DNA of 64,000 nucleotides, taken from positions 96,798,427 through 96,862,426 of the forward strand of contig NC_084472.1 in the NCBI RefSeq assembly GCF_027409185.1. Direction: 5' to 3'. A program made the translations under genes and the position numbers. This document shows positions 57,086 to 64,000 of this stretch, piece by piece. The stretch is from Cynocephalus volans. Its lineage: Eukaryota > Chordata > Mammalia > Dermoptera > Cynocephalidae. Under the pieces are notes generated by a model that was not told where the DNA came from, searched no databases, and worked only from the letters and a program-made list of their open reading frames with translations. Numbering within the stretch: the first letter of the stretch is position 1; the number at the start of each line of letters is the position of its first letter.

Positions 57086-58645
57086 CAATAAAATTTAGTT
57101 CAATTTGACTGATTATATTAAAATAAAAATTACATAAACAAAATTTACATGCAAATAGAAAGGAGGGAGTATCGGAGCTTAGGTAGTAAATTTATTTACT
57201 GCATATTTCCATGAAATCCATTAATTACCACAATGTATTGTGTTAAAATACATAATCCAATCCCAGCCTACTCAACCTAAAGAATACTGAGATTGGAACC
57301 ACATCTCTAAACATACAGAAATTAAAACAAACTGACTTTTAAATATATATGTGAATAATAAGATATGACTGTGTGCAATTTTAAGATTTACATTAGCTGA
57401 AGAGCAGATGAACAAGAAATTTGGATACTGGCTACATGGCTGTGATAGTTAATGCCAAGTTAGGGAACAACTTTAGTAATGTAAAATATAAATAGAGGTT
57501 TTAATTGGACTAAAGGGACTCTTAATGCTGTTAATAATGGATTTTGAAACACACAAAACAAATGTCCTCTAGCAACTGCTTTTAATAAAATAGTGGACCA
57601 AAAAGAATTTTTTGCTTCAACCTTTAATCTATATATGAGCACTGTATTTTCCATTGAATTAGTGACTTTATTTCTTGCTTATCGTATTATTAACTTAAGC
57701 TCAGGGACCTACATTAATTTTTAATTATCACTTTGGCATTGGCATCCAGGTGGATCTATAATTAATTTAGAACGATGGAGTCATTATCGCTTCTTTCAAA
57801 TAGTAAAAGTCATAGGCATGATGTAATTTTCTCTGAATAAACATGCTAAAATTATTTGTTCTGATTCTTCTTGAGCAGAATGTATTTTTTCATACCAGAT
57901 TGTAAAAACCTATTGATCATTAATAAGAAATTAACCTTGAGACTTCAAAAATTAGAAACTTTTAACCCATCTTTCTTCTCTAACATGCCCTATTATAATC
58001 TTATACATTTTTAAATAATTTTGTCTATGGAATTTTCAAGCTCTTTACTTCTATGCATACAGCTTCTAATTTACCACATCTCTCTGAGATTTTTTATTCT
58101 TTGCTTCTGCTCTCCTGAATTTTATTTTTTCATTTTTATTTTTTTTAGTAGTTTCTGTTGAAATACAGGTCAACTTTCTGGAGCTGGAAATGGTTGAAGA
58201 TTTTGGGTCTGAAAGTGGAGGAGACTTTCTCACTCAAAAATCTGGGCAGAGAGGTGATGCAAAGAGGTTGTTCATGATCATGATACATGGCTGAGTCTGG
58301 AACCTCAACTATCTTGGCATTATATTTGTGACTTGATTAAAATAGAAATAACCTAAAACTCTGAACCACAAGACACATGGAATGGCTTCCAAGCATTGAT
58401 ATTATAACTGAGGTTGCCCATTGGTTGTATGTTCCTATAAATGCATGAAAATACAAGTCTCAAAGGTATGTAACATGCCCTGAGGTACAAACCAAACTCT
58501 CGTGTTTACAGTAACAAAAGCTGTGCAAAGGCTAGTAAGATATTTTCAGAGCACAGACAATGGCTCTTTTTTAAAAAGCTACATTTGCAGAAGATGGTCT
58601 GTTGATGAAACAAGAGGCAGAGATTTTACATTAACATATCATAGA
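57086..58645. other. No gene recognised
   Basis: AT-rich unique-looking sequence up to the pseudogene target site. No element or gene is assigned. Confidence 0.45.
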
Positions 58646-60400
<1,755 letters not shown>

Positions 60401-60710
60401 GAGTCTTTAAAATTTTAAAGAAGGAATCTAGACTAGAGGGAGTAAGAAAGAAGGGGAAAGGAAACCACCATATTTTATTATGTCTCCTATTACTTTTAAA
60501 CTATGTGCTTATACCATTTTGATAAAAAATAATGATTTTATAATGAAATTCAACAACATCATAGTACTAAACCAAACAAATGAAAACAGAGGTTTTGATC
60601 CTAATATAAGGCCTAGTTAAATTCAAGTCGAAAAAAACAAAATAAAGTTCCTTTATACCACTAAAACGTGAAATTCACAATACTATATAATACTTTTCTG
60701 GGTTTTTATG
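60401..60710. other. No gene recognised
   Basis: AT-rich spacer between the pseudogene and the older L1. Confidence 0.5.
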
Positions 60711-63700
60711 TTCTTTTTTAATTTTTAAAAATTTTTATTGACGTATAATTGATGGTACATATCAGTGGGTACAGTGTTGAAGTTCAGTACCTGTATACAA
60801 CGTGTGATGCTCAAATCAGGATAATTACTGTATTTATCATTACACAATACATTCACTTTTTGTGGCCATTGACCAATTTTTCACCCTCCCCCCTTCCCTA
60901 CCCATAGTTCCCTTTCCCTCCTTAGGAAAGTTCAAGGAATTATTGTGATTGTTGTATCGTTCTTTAATTTTTAAATTTATTCATTGTTTCAGCTCCCACT
61001 TATGAATGAGGACATGTGGTATTTTTCCCTCTGTACCTGGCTTATTTCACTTAATTTTCTCTAAGTTCATCCATGTTGCTGTGAATGACAAAATTTTATT
61101 CTTTTTTATGGCAGAGTAGTATTCCATTGTATATATATATTCCACATTTCCCTTATCCAGTCATCCATTGATGGACATTTAGGTTGGTTCCAACTCTTGG
61201 CTATTATAAATAGAGCTGCAATAAACATGGGAGAGCAGGTATCTGTTCAACTTGATGATTTCCATTCTTTTGGGTATATACCCACCAGTGGGAGATTGCT
61301 GGGTCGCATGGCAGATCTATCTGTAGTTGTTTGAAGAACCTCCATACTGTTTTCCATAGTGGCTGCACTAACTTACAGCCCCACCCAACAGTGTAGGAGG
61401 GGTCCCCTTTCTCCATATCCTTGTCAGCATTTGTTGTTCTCTGTTTTTTTGATGATGGCCAGTCTAACTGGCATGAGATATCTCAATATGGTTTTGATTT
61501 GCATTCCCTTAATGCTGACTGATGTTGAGCATTATTTTCTTATGTCTGTTGATAATTTGTATATATCTTCCTTTGATAAATGCCTGTTTAGCTCCTTTGC
61601 CCATTTTTTAACTGGGTTACTTGGTTGTATTTTGATTTTTGTTTTTTATTTTGGTGTTAAGTTGTTTGAGTATCTTGTATATTCTGGATGTTAATCTCTT
61701 GTTAAATGCATAGTTTGCAAATATTTTCTCCCACTCTGTAGGTTGTTCTTTTGCTCTGTTAATTGTTTCTTTTGCTGTGCAAAAGGTTTTTATTTTGATA
61801 TAATCACATTTGTTTATTTTTCCTTTTGCTGCCTGTACTTCTGGAGTCATACACGAAGTCTTTGCCCAGTCCTATTTCCTGAGATGTTTCCCCTATGTTT
61901 TCTTTCAGGAGTTTTATAGTTTCGGGTCTTATATTTAAGTCTTTGATCCATTTTGAGTTGATCTGGGTACATGGCAAAACGTATGGGTCTAGTTTCATTC
62001 TTTTTCATATACCATGTCCAGTATTCCCAGCACCATTTATTGAAGAGACAGTCTTTTCCCCAATGTATGTTTTTGTTGCCTTTGTCAAAGATCAGTTGGC
62101 TGTAAGTGTGTGGGTTGGTTTCTAGGTTGTCTATTCTGATCCATTGGTTTGAGGACCAATTATAATTGTTTATAATGGTTTGATGCCATTGTAATGCTGT
62201 TTTGGTTACTATATCTTTGTAGTGTAAGTTGAAGTCCAGTGGTGGTAAGCCTCTGGCTTTTTTTTTTTTTTTGCTCAGGATTGCTTTGGCTATTTCAGGT
62301 CTTTTGTTGTTCCATATGAATGTTAGGATTGTTTTTCCTATTTCTTTGAAGAAAGTCATTGGTATTTTGATGGGTATGCATTGAATCTGTAGATCTCTTT
62401 GTGTAGTATGGACATTTTCACAATGTTAATTCTTCCAACCCAAGAGCATGGAACGTCTTTCCATCTTTTCGTGTTTAATTTCTTTCAGTAGCTTTTTGTG
62501 GTTCTCTTTGTAAAGATCTTTCACCACCTTGCTTAAATTTATTCCTAGGTTTTTTGTTTTGTTTTGTTTTGTTTTGTTTTGGTAACTATTGTAAATCATC
62601 TCATTCTCCTGATTTCTTTTCCTGTAGTTTGTTATTGGAGTACAGAAATGTTACTGATTTTTGCAGGTTGATATTGTATCCTGCAACTTTACTGAAATCG
62701 TTTTTCAGCTCTAAGAGTTTTTTGGAGGAGTATTTAGGTTTTTCTATATATAGAATCATGTTATCTGCAAACAGGGACAGTTTGACTTTATTTTTTCAAA
62801 TTTGGATGCCCTTTATTTCTTCCTCTTGCTTGATAGCTCTGGCTAGCATTTCCAATACTATGTTAAGTAGGAGTGGTGAGAGTGGGCATCCTTGTCTTTT
62901 TCCTGTTCTTAACAGAAATGCTTTCAGCTTTTCTACACTCAGAATGATATTGGCAGTATGTTTGTCATATATGGCTTTTATTGTGTTGAGATACTTTCCT
63001 TCTATACCTAATTTGCTGAGAGACATTATCATGAAGGGATGTTGGATTTTGTCAAATGCTTTTTCTGAGTTTATTGAGACGATCATATGATTTTTGTCCT
63101 TGATTTTCTTGATGTGGTGTATCACATTTATTGACCTGTGTATGTTGAACGATCTTGGCATCCCTGGGATGAATCCCATTTGATCATGGTTTATAAATTT
63201 TTTGATATGTTGCTTTACTCTGATTGCTAATATTTTGTCAAGGATGTTAATGTCTGTGTTCATCAGAGATATTGGCCTGTAGTTTTCTTTTTTTGTTGTG
63301 TCTTTGTCTGGTTTTGGTGTCAGGGTGATGTCAGACTCATGTAATGAGTTTGGGAGAATGACCTCTGTTTCAGTATTTTAGAATAGTTTGAAGAGAATTG
63401 GTATTAATTCCTCTTTAAAGGTTTGGTAGAATTCTGCAGTAAAGACATCCAGTCCTGCGCTTTTCTTTGTTGGGAGACTGCTTATTACTGCCTCAGTCTC
63501 ATTGCTTGTTTTTGGTCTATTCAGGTTTCCTATGTCTTCTTGATTCAGTCTTGGTAATTTGTATGTGTCCAGAAATATTTCCATTTCCTCAAGGTTTCCA
63601 AATTTTTAGGCATATATTTGTTTATAAGAGTGTCTAATGATTCCTTGTATTTTTGTGGAATCAATTGCAATGTCTCCTTTCTCATTTCTGATATTTGTTG

Positions 63701-64000
63701 TTTGGGTCTTCTCTCTTCTTTTTTTAGTTAGCCTAGCTAATGGTTTGTCTATTTTATCTTCTCAAAAAAACAACTTTTACCTTTATTGATATTTCGTATC
63801 ATTTTATGGGCCTCTATTTCATTTAGTTCTGTTCTCATTTTAGTAATTTCTTTCCATCTACTAATTTGGGGATTGGATTGTTCTTGTTTTTCTAGTTCTT
63901 TGAGATATAGCATAAGGTTATTAGAAATCTTTCTATTCTTTTGATGTAAGCATTTATTGCAATAAACTTCCCTCTTAGTACTGCTTTTGCCTATCATACA
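60711..64000 (-). mobile_element. Older L1, decayed, running off the right edge
   Basis: Antisense L1 from an A-tail (60711-60735) through the 3'UTR and most of ORF2, which is split into many short frames. The RT segment (62796-63263, minus) still shows [15 protein letters not shown], but the catalytic FADD reads FADN (plus 62757-62768 region), so it is dead. The C-terminal part survives as 61847-62359 and 61204-61416. The right edge falls in the endonuclease/RT linker, so the 5' end, ORF1 and endonuclease lie outside the window. Divergence from the young copies is roughly a quarter of residues by eye. Confidence 0.93.
63749..63997 (-). pseudogene. L1 ORF2 linker fragment at window edge
   Basis: An 82-codon frame with [20 protein letters not shown], which aligns with [20 protein letters not shown] of the young ORF2. 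It belongs to the older L1 and is interrupted upstream and downstream. Confidence 0.85.

Overview
This is a stretch of mammalian nuclear DNA with no host protein-coding gene that I can support. It is AT-rich and made almost entirely of transposable-element layers of different ages. Ancient layers shared by placental mammals are present: MIR and L2 fragments, Tigger-type DNA transposons, MaLR LTRs and old L1/HAL1 pieces. On top lie three very young, nearly identical full-length L1 retrotransposons. A single tRNA-headed SINE (23.6-23.74 kb) with a GTGGC..A-box start and a GGTTCGGATCC B box looks like the tRNA-Ile-derived CYN family of colugos. My best guess at the host is therefore a dermopteran (flying lemur). 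That rests on recall of one SINE family and is moderate, not certain.

Layout. 0-6.3 kb holds old MIR and L1 debris and a (GGAA)n microsatellite. 6.3-13.17 kb is young L1 copy 1 (minus strand) with intact ORF1 and ORF2. 13.2-23 kb holds an LTR, a mariner-like palindrome, MIRs and a 2-kb fossil L1. 23-32.1 kb is a nest: a MER2-like DNA transposon split by the SINE, then an old L1/HAL1 fragment split by young L1 copy 2 (plus strand). Copy 2 has intact ORF1, a three-times-broken ORF2 and a 50-bp 3' transduction. 32-40 kb holds MIR, L2 and MaLR LTR remains. 39.6-44.25 kb is a cluster of antisense LTRs around an unusual composite element (L1-5'UTR-like head, ~105-bp tandem repeats, CT-rich part, A-rich tail, no ORF). 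46.2-53.0 kb is young L1 copy 3 (minus strand), again fully intact. 53-60.4 kb holds L2, MIR, an old L1 3' end, a Tigger MITE and an HNRNPA1 processed pseudogene. 60.7-64 kb is an older, decayed L1 running off the right edge.

How the parts work together. The only machinery here is L1: ORF1p (RNA-binding chaperone) and ORF2p (endonuclease plus reverse transcriptase) copy L1 RNA back into DNA. The same machinery explains the SINE, the HNRNPA1 pseudogene, the composite element and the target-site duplications. Copies 1 and 3 keep every catalytic residue I checked and look retrotransposition-competent. Copy 2 is a recent casualty. The most interesting points are the intact L1 pair 40 kb apart, the transduction tags, the composite VNTR element, overlapping open frames on both strands of the L1 5'UTR, and a repeated tendency to form different microsatellites just after the L1 ORF2 stop.
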